A DNA stretch of 64,000 bases, taken from contig NZ_VTTH01000004.1 of the NCBI RefSeq assembly GCF_008831265.1, positions 372,001-436,000 on the forward strand, written 5' to 3'. The DNA comes from Lacisediminimonas profundi. Its GTDB lineage: Bacteria; Pseudomonadota; Gammaproteobacteria; Burkholderiales; Burkholderiaceae_D. Every line of letters starts with the position of its first letter. Positions within the stretch are counted from its first letter, which is position 1. Under the pieces are notes generated by a model. It ran no database searches and was not told the DNA's origin. It worked only from the letters and a program-made list of their open reading frames with translations. The position numbers and the translations under genes are program-made. Below are positions 25,717 through 33,975 of this stretch, piece by piece.

Positions 25717-26825
25717 GGTCGGTTATGTAAAGTGCGGTTCAAAAGGGTTGCGGCAATCTCGCCGGCCCCGGTTCCGGAAACGAGTTGCTGCATCTTGCGG
25801 CTTTGCAGCTGGAGGGCATCCGGATTGGCCATCGCGCGTTTGAGTGCCGCTGCGATATGGGCAACGGTCACGTCGCCCATCTCCCCGAGGAAGTCGATAT
25901 AGCCTTCCTCCATCAGCGCCAGGTTGGTGGGCGTCTGGTTGTCGGCAATGCTGATGACGATGGCGGGCAAGCCCAGGCACATGCGTTCCCAGCTGGTTGA
26001 GCCGCCGGCACCTATCATCAGGTCGGCGCGCGCCATCATTCCGGCCAGGCTGGGTAATCCCTGGTGGAAAGAGGTGGCGGGCCGTCCCGCAACCCGCCTC
26101 GCGATTCCGTCCGGATCCGGATGATTGGGGCCAAGCACGACGTCCGCTGCCAGCACGTCGAATGCCGGGTGGTCCAATACGTCCAGCACCTTCGCGGTTT
26201 CGTTGGTCGGGTCGCTTCCGCCGAGGAAAATCAGCAACCGGCGCACGATGCCGTCGTGCGCGGGCATCCATTCCCGCAACAGCGCATATTCTGGCCGCAG
26301 CAGCGCATGCCGCGGTCCCAGCCGCTTTTCGCAAGTTTCTGGCACCAGCCGGTCATAGCGCGCCGGCGTGCTGGCGCCGTACCAGTTCTGGTCCAGCAGG
26401 AGCTCGCAATCGTGCGTCCGGTCGGCCAGATCGTCGATCGCCATCAGGGCGTGGCATGCGGGACGCACGGCCGACTCCCAGCGGGCGTCGATCGCGTAAT
26501 GGTCGACCACCAGCCATGCAGCCTGTCGTTCGCCGATTGCGGCCAGGGTCTGGCGTGCATCGGTTTGCCAGTCGGCGCCCAGCCATGCGGCGTGGGCCAG
26601 TGCGCCGTCGGCGAGCGCCCCAGCCTCGCAATCCTCGCCAGCTTGCAGGGCTGTTGTTTCATATCCGCGTTTTTCGATGGCGTGCAACAGGTTGCCCGGG
26701 TGCGTGCGGCAGATGAAGCTGCAGGTGGCGCCCAGCGCGCGCAATGCATCCGCTAGCGTCAGGCAACGCATCACATGTCCGGTGCCGATCCGGTTCGACG
26801 CATCGACGCGAAATACGATTTTCAC
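25707..26825 (-). CDS. pseG: PseG, UDP-2,4-diacetamido-2,4,6-trideoxy-altrose hydrolase
   Basis: A 372-residue GT-B-fold hydrolase that removes UDP from the diacetamido sugar. The N-terminal motif RIGTGHVMRC contains the catalytic His17 of the family. ILDQNWYG-like and GGSTSWERMCLGLP elements are also present. It lies between pseH and the nucleotidyltransferase fusion. Confidence 0.92.
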   Translation of the reverse strand: MKIVFRVDASNRIGTGHVMRCLTLADALRALGATCSFICRTHPGNLLHAIEKRGYETTALQAGEDCEAGALADGALAHAAWLGADWQTDARQTLAAIGERQAAWLVVDHYAIDARWESAVRPACHALMAIDDLADRTHDCELLLDQNWYGASTPARYDRLVPETCEKRLGPRHALLRPEYALLREWMPAHDGIVRRLLIFLGGSDPTNETAKVLDVLDHPAFDVLAADVVLGPNHPDPDGIARRVAGRPATSFHQGLPSLAGMMARADLMIGAGGSTSWERMCLGLPAIVISIADNQTPTNLALMEEGYIDFLGEMGDVTVAHIAAALKRAMANPDALQLQSRKMQQLVSGTGAGEIAATLLNRTLHNRPCH

Positions 26826-26832
26826 GCGTGTT

Positions 26833-28860
26833 TCAGTTCAGGCGCTTGAAGCCGCCGTGGCAGACCGGCCCCTTGAGCAGGGCCGACACGTCGCGGCCGT
26901 CCTCGCATTCCCTGATTAGTTTGAACAGGGGATCCAGCGCTTGGAAGTATCCGTCCAGCACTTCGGGTGTGTGTTCGGTGCAGACGTACACACTGTTGGC
27001 GGCGAGGTATCCCTTGGCCAGCATTTCCTGCGTGACCAGCGTCTTGTATGCCAGTGCATTCGGGCTGCGGAAAGTGTAGCCGGTCAGTGCCGGGAGTCCC
27101 CAGTGGTCGACCTGCAGACCATGCTTGTCCGCCAGTTCCTGCCAGCGGCGACGAATCTCGAGGCCGGTGGCAGTAATCGTGTCCCACGATTTGACGCGTT
27201 CCATTACCTCCAGGGTCGCCAGCGCGGCCGTCGGGCCAATGCGTTCGGTCCAGAATGTGCTGCTGATGAAGGTGGACTGCGCCGCTTCCATGACTTCGCG
27301 TCGTCCGATTGTTGCCGTAATCGCATAGCCGTTGCCCATGGCTTTGCCGAACATCGCCATGTCAGGCTCGACGCCGTATTTCTTGTGCAGGCCGCCGAAG
27401 GTCTCGCGAAATCCGGATGTGCACTCGTCGAAAATCAGGACCATGTTGCGTTCGGTCGCCAGCTTGCGCACTTTGTGCAAGAAGTTGTCTTCCGGCCCCA
27501 TGTTGCGCACGACTTCCATCTTGATCACGCCGATGTCGTGCTTGTTCACCAGCGCTTCGAGTTCCGCGAAGTTGTTGTAATTGAAGGGGAAGACGGTGCC
27601 GCGCAGGTTTTTCGGGACGCCCTTTGGTTCCAGGCCGGGAAGCAGATGGCCGGCCAGGTTTTCGTCGTCGCCGAGATTGGCCGACAAGTACCAGTCATGC
27701 CAGCCGTGATACCCGCACACGGCAACGCCATCTTTTCCGGTCGCTGCCCGTGCGATGCGAATGGCGATTGCATTCGCTTCGCCGCCAGACCGGGCGAAGC
27801 GCGCCATGTCAGCCCATGGATGCAACTCAATCAGCTTTTCCGCCAGGTAGACTTCTTCCGGGCAGTTGAATGTCGACATGTTGCCGGCGTCGATCGTGCG
27901 CCGCACGGCATCATCTACCTCCGGATGTCCGTAGCCCAGGGTATTGGTGCCAATACCCATGATGCACATGTCGATGAATTCGTTGCCATCCATGTCCCAG
28001 ACCTTGCAGCCCTTTGCTTTGCTGAAATAGGCGGGCCACTGCTCCGGAAGGAACATCTCCGCCCGCTTGGACAAGAGCATGTTGCCGCCCGGGATGATTT
28101 GCTTGGCGTGTTTCCACAGTTTCTGACCGGTACCCAAGAGTGCTCCTTCGTTGCGGATAAGTTGCTGGTTGGCGGCGAACAGTTGCGGCTGGCTCTGGTG
28201 CAATGCCAGAACTTCACGCCAGCCGAAATGATCGTCAGGAGAAAAATGCCGGAACACCGCATTGACGACGTCGAAGTCCGCCTGTTCGTCAACGGTCCAG
28301 CGCAGGCTGGAGAAGTCTTTGTCATTTTCCATGTTCCCGGTCCGGAATTTCCCGGACTCGCGAACGTAAGGGGTAACGTGCTCCAGGTCCGAGGACTTGT
28401 CCGATTCGAGCAAGGCCTGTTCCAGTGCTTTCACGCTCACGACTTCGATATCGAGGCCATCCGGAAAGGTGGGCGGACTCGTGTTGGTGAAATAGTCCAC
28501 CTCCGAAGTGCGGAATCGCCGGATACATTCATCCACCAGTTCCGGGTCTGTCAGCGGGCAGTCGCCAGTGATGCGGACCACAACGTCAGCCTGGTGCTTG
28601 CGCGCGGCCTGGACGAATCGATCGAGGACATTGTCTTCACTGCCTTGTTCGCAGGCGTACCCCAGTTCCCGGACATGATCGACCAGTGGCTGGTTGCGCG
28701 GATCGACGGATGTCGCCAGCACGATTTGTGCGAGCTCGCGCGAGCGCGAAAGCCGGTCAAGCAGCAACTCGATCATCGGCACGCCGGCGATCGGTTTCAT
28801 GACCTTGTTGGGCAATCGGGTGGAGCCCATGCGGGCCTGGACAATGGCAACGACTTTCAT
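26833..28860 (-). CDS. SpsF-type cytidylyltransferase fused to a class III aminotransferase
   Basis: A 675-residue two-domain protein. Residues 1-240 form a glycosyl nucleotidyltransferase of the SpsF/NeuA superfamily (VQARMGSTRLPNKV, RITGDCPLTDPE). Residues 245-675 form a PLP-dependent class III aminotransferase like glutamate-1-semialdehyde aminomutase, with Asp478 (FDECTSGFRE) and Schiff-base Lys506 (FGKAMGNG). No separate PseF (CMP-pseudaminate synthetase) is present in the window, so the first domain may do that job. The aminotransferase substrate is unknown. The gene overlaps the aldo-keto reductase gene by 4 bases. A long antisense open frame over this gene is an artefact of its codon use. 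Confidence 0.85.
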   Translation of the reverse strand: MKVVAIVQARMGSTRLPNKVMKPIAGVPMIELLLDRLSRSRELAQIVLATSVDPRNQPLVDHVRELGYACEQGSEDNVLDRFVQAARKHQADVVVRITGDCPLTDPELVDECIRRFRTSEVDYFTNTSPPTFPDGLDIEVVSVKALEQALLESDKSSDLEHVTPYVRESGKFRTGNMENDKDFSSLRWTVDEQADFDVVNAVFRHFSPDDHFGWREVLALHQSQPQLFAANQQLIRNEGALLGTGQKLWKHAKQIIPGGNMLLSKRAEMFLPEQWPAYFSKAKGCKVWDMDGNEFIDMCIMGIGTNTLGYGHPEVDDAVRRTIDAGNMSTFNCPEEVYLAEKLIELHPWADMARFARSGGEANAIAIRIARAATGKDGVAVCGYHGWHDWYLSANLGDDENLAGHLLPGLEPKGVPKNLRGTVFPFNYNNFAELEALVNKHDIGVIKMEVVRNMGPEDNFLHKVRKLATERNMVLIFDECTSGFRETFGGLHKKYGVEPDMAMFGKAMGNGYAITATIGRREVMEAAQSTFISSTFWTERIGPTAALATLEVMERVKSWDTITATGLEIRRRWQELADKHGLQVDHWGLPALTGYTFRSPNALAYKTLVTQEMLAKGYLAANSVYVCTEHTPEVLDGYFQALDPLFKLIRECEDGRDVSALLKGPVCHGGFKRLN

Positions 28861-29726
28861 AAGGAATTCCAGCGTGATGGATTGATGAGGTCCGGATCCT
28901 CACTGCCCAGCAGGGGCGGTGGCAGGGGGCCGGGCGCCGCGGCCGCTTCGAGGATCTCCACCAATTGCAGCGGCGATTCCACGCCAACGATGACGCGGCT
29001 GACTTGTGGATGCGCCAGGGCGAATCCGAGGCAGGCACGCAGCGGGGATAGGCCGGTGGCGTGGAGCCACTCGTCCCACTTTTGCCAAAGGGTGTTCCAT
29101 CGCTGGAATTTGGCGGGCCGCTCGGCACAGCTCATCAGGAGCAGGCCTTGCAGGAATATTGATCGGACATGGATTTCGATACCCGACTTGTGCATTTTGT
29201 CCAGCCACCCGCTTGCCAGCAAGCGCCGGTCGACGATATTGAACGGCGCCTGGACAAGATCAACAGGGTAGGCGGGCAGGATGGCGTCCAGTTCTTCAGG
29301 GCCGTAGACGGATATTCCGATTTTCCCGATTTTCGATTCCTGCTTCAGTTGCCTGAGGCATTCATGGACGGCTTTGCCGTGCGGCCCGAGCAGCACGCCC
29401 GGTTGATGCAGCAACAATCCGTCCAGCCTGTCCAGCCGCAGCCGGCTGAGGGATGTCTCCACGGATTCCCGTACCCAGGCTGTGGCATCTGCTCCATCAG
29501 GAAAAGCAGGCAGCTTGGAAATGACCTTCCACTCCCCGACACCGGCCAGCCCAAGGCGCCGCTCGCTGTCGCCGTACGCTATCGCGGTGTCCAGCGTGTC
29601 GACTCCGGCTCGGCGGGCTGTTTCCAGGATTTCCCGGATCGTCTCGCTGCCGGGCTGCCCGGACTTGTTGGCAATGCCGTAGGGCAGTCCGAACTGGACC
29701 GTCCCGAGGGCAAGTCTCTTCATCAT
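28857..29726 (-). CDS. Aldo-keto reductase
   Basis: A 289-residue TIM-barrel NAD(P)H reductase. The catalytic tetrad can be read: the Asp in DTLDTAIAYG, Tyr in the same motif, Lys in SKLPAF and His in LLLHQPG. Such enzymes recur in nonulosonic acid loci together with SpsF-like and aminotransferase genes. It sits between pseC and the fusion gene and presumably reduces a keto or aldehyde intermediate; the substrate is not established. Confidence 0.8.
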   Translation of the reverse strand: MMKRLALGTVQFGLPYGIANKSGQPGSETIREILETARRAGVDTLDTAIAYGDSERRLGLAGVGEWKVISKLPAFPDGADATAWVRESVETSLSRLRLDRLDGLLLHQPGVLLGPHGKAVHECLRQLKQESKIGKIGISVYGPEELDAILPAYPVDLVQAPFNIVDRRLLASGWLDKMHKSGIEIHVRSIFLQGLLLMSCAERPAKFQRWNTLWQKWDEWLHATGLSPLRACLGFALAHPQVSRVIVGVESPLQLVEILEAAAAPGPLPPPLLGSEDPDLINPSRWNSL

Positions 29727-29740
29727 CCTCTTGGAACCGT

Positions 29741-30916
29741 TCAGAAAATTGTTTGATGGCCCAGCGGCGACTTCATGTGCTCCACCACTTCACGCTGCTG
29801 GTGCGCCTCGAGCCCGGGATAAAGCGGCAGCGTCAGCGCTTGGGAATAGTAGCGTTCCGCCTCTGGCAGGCTGGTGGTGGCGTGACCGTGCGACCGGTAA
29901 TAGGGATGGCGATAAACCGGGATGTAGTGCAGGTTGACCATGATGCCGTGGCTGCGCAGTCGCTCGAAAACTTCTCGCTGTGAAGCTTTCATCTCCGCCG
30001 GATGAATCTGGACCACGTAAAGGTGGAAAGACGAATGACAGTCCGGATGCTGCCATGGCACGGTCACCGGGCATGATTCGAGCAGCGAATTGTAGCTGGA
30101 TGCGAGGGCATGCCGCTGCTTGACGAACTCGTCCAGCCGCTGAAACTGGCTGATGCCAAGTGCGGCCTGCATGTCGGTCATGCGGTAATTGAATCCCAGG
30201 TCGATCTGCTGGTAAAACCACGGCCCTTCGGACGGCGTGGTCATTTCGGCCGGATCGCGCGTGATGCCATGGCTGCGCAAGCGTTGCATCGATGCGGCAA
30301 GCTCGTGGTCGTTCGTCACCGCCATGCCGCCTTCGCCTGTCGTGACGATCTTGACTGGATGAAAACTGAAGATGGCGATGTCGCTGAAGCGGCAGTTTCC
30401 GATCGGCTCGCCCTTGTAGCTGCCCCCGATCGCGTGAGACGCGTCTTCAATGATGCGAAAGCCGTATTGGAGGGACAGGGCGTGGATCGCTTCCATTTCG
30501 CATGACTGGCCGCACAGGTGGACGGGCACGACCACCTTCGGCAGCGTCCCGTTCTTTTCTGCGGATTCCAGTTTGGCCGCCAGCGCTGCCGGACTCATGT
30601 TGTAAGTCCTCGGGTCGATGTCGACAAAATCGACTTCGGCACCGCAGTAAAGGGCGCAGTTGGACGAAGCAACGAAAGTGATCGGAGTGGTCCAGACCCT
30701 GTCGCCCGGACCAACGCCGAGTGCAAGGCATGCCAGGTGCAAGGCGGACGTGGCGCTGTTGACAGCAACCCCATACTTGCTTTTGCAGTACTCGGACACT
30801 GTGCGCTCGAATTCCGGGACCACTGGCCCCTGGGTCAGGAAGTCCGAACGCAATACCGCGATGACTGCGTCAATGTCTGCCTGGCTAATGTTCTGTCGCC
30901 CGTAAGGTATCAACAT
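29741..30916 (-). CDS. pseC: PseC, UDP-4-amino-4,6-dideoxy-AltNAc transaminase
   Basis: A 391-residue DegT/DnrJ/EryC1 aminotransferase. The PLP lysine is Lys189 (FSFHPVKIVTTGEGG) and the cofactor-binding Asp is at 158 (IIEDASHA). It converts the UDP-4-keto-6-deoxy-L-AltNAc product of an inverting dehydratase to the 4-amino sugar. It is the first gene of the long minus-strand operon, 132 bases downstream of a perfect ops element. Confidence 0.92.
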   Translation of the reverse strand: MLIPYGRQNISQADIDAVIAVLRSDFLTQGPVVPEFERTVSEYCKSKYGVAVNSATSALHLACLALGVGPGDRVWTTPITFVASSNCALYCGAEVDFVDIDPRTYNMSPAALAAKLESAEKNGTLPKVVVPVHLCGQSCEMEAIHALSLQYGFRIIEDASHAIGGSYKGEPIGNCRFSDIAIFSFHPVKIVTTGEGGMAVTNDHELAASMQRLRSHGITRDPAEMTTPSEGPWFYQQIDLGFNYRMTDMQAALGISQFQRLDEFVKQRHALASSYNSLLESCPVTVPWQHPDCHSSFHLYVVQIHPAEMKASQREVFERLRSHGIMVNLHYIPVYRHPYYRSHGHATTSLPEAERYYSQALTLPLYPGLEAHQQREVVEHMKSPLGHQTIF

Positions 30917-31047
30917 CCATCCTTTCGAAGATTCGTGGGAGCCGGGACCGTCCGGCGGGAATTGCTGGGTCCGGCTGCATGGCGCTCACCGGCAATGGCA
31001 AGCGTGGGCAAGGGATTCAATGGTGTTTCCTTGATTCCACGACACGC

Positions 31048-31059
31048 CACGCTACCGCC
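31048..31059 (-). promoter_or_regulatory. ops element (RfaH recruitment site)
   Basis: The minus strand reads GGCGGTAGCGTG, identical to the 12-base ops core that in E. coli pauses RNA polymerase and loads RfaH. It is in the correct orientation, 132 bases before pseC. A perfect 12-mer is expected by chance on either strand of a 64-kb window with a probability of about 1 percent. The RfaH-like gene at 1560 is in the same locus. Confidence 0.85.
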
Positions 31060-31355
31060 CTGCCGTTTCACGTTCAGCAAGCGCAGGCATGTTCACATGG
31101 AAATCCGGTTGACCGGAAAACCGCTGGTCCGGCACGCATGGTGCATCGTGCGTGGTGCGTGGTGGACAACGGCGGGTATGCCGGGACGATGGGACTTGGT
31201 CGGTGAAGCAGGCTGGGGCAGGTCAAGGCAACTGTTGTCCGGCCATCATCGGCAGCGTCAGCCAAGATGTTGCAGTTGAGCAAAAACAGGATGCCTGGAC
31301 ACGCCTGTACGGCCTTTATTCTTCATTCCACCCGTCGGATCCATTCCCGCCCGAT

Positions 31356-31364
31356 ATTACAGCA
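31356..31364 (-). promoter_or_regulatory. Weak extended -10 promoter candidate for the operon
   Basis: On the minus strand TGC is followed by TGTAAT, an extended -10 pattern. The -35 region is poor (GTTTGG). It lies upstream of the ops element, in the direction of transcription. It is a candidate only. Confidence 0.3.
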
Positions 31365-31442
31365 AAGGAACCCGCCTTCCAAACGGGGCGCATGCTGGGG
31401 ATCGCATTGAGCCGTTGTTCCCAGCCGTCACTCAGGACGTGG

Positions 31443-32465
31443 TCAAGGCCTGATATTCCCCTGCCTGACCACCGTACTCCATTTTGCCGACTCGGCCCGG
31501 ATGAATGCGGCGAATTCCTCGGGTGACCCACCCAGCACATCATTCGCCTGCTCGGAGATCGCGCGGTGTACCGCCGGTTCCGCCAGGATCTTGTTGATCG
31601 CGCGATTAAGCCTCTCCACCAGCGCTTGAGGCGTGCCCTTTGGCGCGATCACGCCCTGCCAATTGGTTACGATCACTCTCGGCAGTCCAAGCTCGGCGAA
31701 GGTCGGAACGTCCGGCAGCAGTGCCGCGCGCTTCGCGCTCGTGATCCCCAGCGGCCGCAGCTTCCCGGCCCGGATGTTCGGCAATGCCGAGTACATTTGC
31801 TCGAACATCATGTCGACATTCCCTCCAAGCAGGTCCGTTGTGCCGGCCGAGCCGCCCTTGTAGGGCACATGGATCATGTCGATCCCGGCCGCCTGCTTGA
31901 GCAGTTCCGCGGACAGATGATGCGAGCCGCCAATCCCGCCGGAAGCAAATGTCAGCGTCCCCGGCCTGGCGCGTGCCGCCTTCACGATGTCGTCAACGTT
32001 CGCAAAGCGGGAGGCGGCCGGGACGCACAGCACGAGAGGTCCCGAGTCGGTCAACACGACTGGCGCGAGGTCTGTCAACGGGTCGAATTTCAGGTTGCCG
32101 AACAAGGCCTTGTTCACCGCCAGCGGAGCAAAGCTTCCGATCCCGATCGTGTAGCCATCCGGCGCTGCCCGGGCAACGATCTCGGTTCCGATGTTGCCGC
32201 CCGCACCGGGCTTGTTCTCGACGATCACGGGCTGGCCCAGTGCGGGCGCCAGATACTGCGCAAGCTGCCGGGCGCGGATGTCGGCGTTCCCGCCCGCGCC
32301 ATAGGCGACGATCAGGCGGATGGGCTTGTCAGGCCAGCCGGATTGCGCGAGCAGGGGGCGCGGAAGGATAGAGGCCAGCATGGCCAGCAGCAAGGTCCGG
32401 CGCCGCTCCTGTCGCCCGTCGCGGCCCGGGCTGCCGGTGCCGATGCCGCGTCCTGCCTCAGGCAT
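31443..32465 (-). CDS. Bug/TctC-family periplasmic solute-binding protein
   Basis: A 340-residue protein of the tripartite tricarboxylate receptor family, abundant in Burkholderiales. A basic then hydrophobic N-terminus (RRRTLLLAMLASILP) ending at LLAQ is an export signal. The mature part opens WPDKPIRLIVAYGAGG and contains VENKPGAGGN, both typical. It starts inside the last codons of the upstream hydrolase gene (8-base overlap), so the pair is one transcription unit. The ligand is probably a carboxylate. No membrane components of a transporter are nearby, which is usual for Bug proteins. Confidence 0.9.
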   Translation of the reverse strand: MPEAGRGIGTGSPGRDGRQERRRTLLLAMLASILPRPLLAQSGWPDKPIRLIVAYGAGGNADIRARQLAQYLAPALGQPVIVENKPGAGGNIGTEIVARAAPDGYTIGIGSFAPLAVNKALFGNLKFDPLTDLAPVVLTDSGPLVLCVPAASRFANVDDIVKAARARPGTLTFASGGIGGSHHLSAELLKQAAGIDMIHVPYKGGSAGTTDLLGGNVDMMFEQMYSALPNIRAGKLRPLGITSAKRAALLPDVPTFAELGLPRVIVTNWQGVIAPKGTPQALVERLNRAINKILAEPAVHRAISEQANDVLGGSPEEFAAFIRAESAKWSTVVRQGNIRP

Positions 32466-33363
32466 CGTCGTGGACCGGATTCTCGAGCGTCCCGATCGAT
32501 TCAATCTCGATCGTCACCACATCCCCATCCTGCAGCGGGCGTGGCGGTTGCATCGCGTAACCGACGCCCGATGGCGTGCCGGTCGCAATGACGTCGCCCG
32601 GTTCCAGCGTCAGCCCCGCTGAAAGCTGGTTAATGACCGTCGGCACGTCGAATATCATGGTCGATGTATTGCTGTCCTGCCGCAGTTCGCCATTCACCCA
32701 GAGTCGTATCGTGAGCGCGTTCGGATCCGGCACCACGGACTTGTGGGCGACCCACGGGCCCATCGGGCAGGTCCGGTCCAGGCTTTTTCCCTTGAACCAC
32801 TGGCCGTGCTTGCGCTGCAGGTCGCGCGCGGTCACGTCATTGACGATGGTGTAGCCAAAAACCGCGTCGCAAGCGGCCTCGACCGTCAGGTCTTTTCCGC
32901 CGGCGCCGATCACGATCGCCAGTTCCGCCTCGTAGTCCAGCATGCCGGTCAGGCCGGCATAGGACGGGATGGTCGCGCCATGGCCGATCACGCTGGTCAC
33001 GGCCTTGGTGAAAAACTCGATGTGTTCCGGGAAGGTGTCGGGTGCGATCCCCTTCGCAATATTGCCTTCGATGATGTGTTCGCGGTAGTTCCGGCCTACG
33101 CAGAAAACATTCTTCGCCGGGCGCGGGATCGGCGCGAGGAAACGGACTTCTCCAACCGGAATGGAAGCCAGCCCGCTGTGCAGGAGTTCCCTGGCAATGG
33201 CGACCCCGGATTCACCCATGCGCGCAAGTTCGGCAACGTCTGCCGGAGCGGACTCCGGTCCTGTGGGCCATGCATCAGTCAGATTGACGACCGCGGTGCA
33301 GTCGCTGTCAGTCGCGCAGCCCAGGCGTGGGGCACCGTTGTGTTCGAATACGCAGAAGTACAT
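32458..33363 (-). CDS. Fumarylacetoacetate hydrolase-family protein
   Basis: A 301-residue enzyme of the FAH superfamily, which cleaves or hydrates 2-keto acids from aromatic or sugar-acid breakdown. GRNYREHI, the metal-binding DYEAELAIVIG and VTARDLQRKHGQW are visible. The start at 33363 (MYFCVFEH) fits the family; nine more residues upstream are possible. Its unit with a solute-binding protein is a small catabolic cassette unrelated to polysaccharide synthesis. The 233 bases upstream (33364-33596) hold no clear feature. Confidence 0.88.
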   Translation of the reverse strand: MYFCVFEHNGAPRLGCATDSDCTAVVNLTDAWPTGPESAPADVAELARMGESGVAIARELLHSGLASIPVGEVRFLAPIPRPAKNVFCVGRNYREHIIEGNIAKGIAPDTFPEHIEFFTKAVTSVIGHGATIPSYAGLTGMLDYEAELAIVIGAGGKDLTVEAACDAVFGYTIVNDVTARDLQRKHGQWFKGKSLDRTCPMGPWVAHKSVVPDPNALTIRLWVNGELRQDSNTSTMIFDVPTVINQLSAGLTLEPGDVIATGTPSGVGYAMQPPRPLQDGDVVTIEIESIGTLENPVHDDA

Positions 33364-33596
33364 GGCGGCTTGTCGTTTGGTTGAACGCAAGGCGGTTGCC
33401 TGCGCTGCAAGATCATAGCGTATCAGGCTATATCCGATTTGTGCACCCGGACAGTGCGCTCGCTTTCGATCGACGCACTACCGAACACATGCAGACGTGT
33501 CGCTATGTCGGAATCACCAGCGGGCTAACGATTCTTGAGGCGAGAGGATGGGCGGGGTGTACTGGGCGTCGTCTCACGAACCTGGCATGCGCTCTC

Positions 33597-33905
33597 ATGA
33601 AGAATCTGTACCCTAACCTGAATGCCCTGTTTTCCGGTCATTTTCACCAGGACTGGGAAGAACAATCGCTCCCTCCCGACGAAATCCTCAGGCGCTACCT
33701 GGCCGACGCTTCTCTCCATGCGCTGTCACTGGCGCTGGCCGAGTTGACGGTCCTTCTCTCTCATTCCCGCGAAGAGAGATCGCTGCGTTCGGCGTTGCTG
33801 AGCCTGGGCTGTTTCTACAATCTGCGTGCTGACGGGATGACGTTCGACGGCTGGCTACGGCGTCTGCAGATGAAACTGCAGACGCATTGCGCGGGAATTC
33901 GCTGA
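33597..33905 (+). CDS. CdiI-like contact-dependent inhibition immunity protein
   Basis: A 102-residue protein opening with the pattern LYPNLNALFSGHFHQDW, the hallmark of the CdiI immunity family that neutralises toxins delivered by CdiA. No cdiA or cdiB is in the window, so it is an orphan. The start is chosen because the family pattern begins four residues in; the open frame extends upstream without similarity. It is the only plus-strand gene between 4100 and 42447. No strong ribosome site is visible. Confidence 0.7.
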   Translation: MKNLYPNLNALFSGHFHQDWEEQSLPPDEILRRYLADASLHALSLALAELTVLLSHSREERSLRSALLSLGCFYNLRADGMTFDGWLRRLQMKLQTHCAGIR

Positions 33906-33975
33906 CTGGTTTGGCCACGGCATCATTCAGCGGCATGAAGGAAGCGCTCTCGCCTGACGATTACGCATGGTCCGT

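Larger units (their letters stand above)
30917..31442 (-). other. Leader region of the 25-gene polysaccharide operon
   Basis: A 526-base stretch without a supported gene. Read on the minus strand, it carries a weak promoter candidate and a perfect ops element before pseC. Open frames on either strand here lack ribosome sites and family resemblance. No T-tailed terminator was seen for the gene ending at 31443. Confidence 0.6.

Noticed and set aside
26941-29271. A 776-codon plus-strand open frame antisense to the cytidylyltransferase-aminotransferase fusion
   Set aside because: It mirrors the codon structure of the well-supported minus-strand genes, crosses from one gene into the next and resembles no family.
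31152-31526. Plus-strand open frame in the operon leader region
   Set aside because: No ribosome site or family pattern; it runs into the end of the solute-binding protein gene on the other strand.
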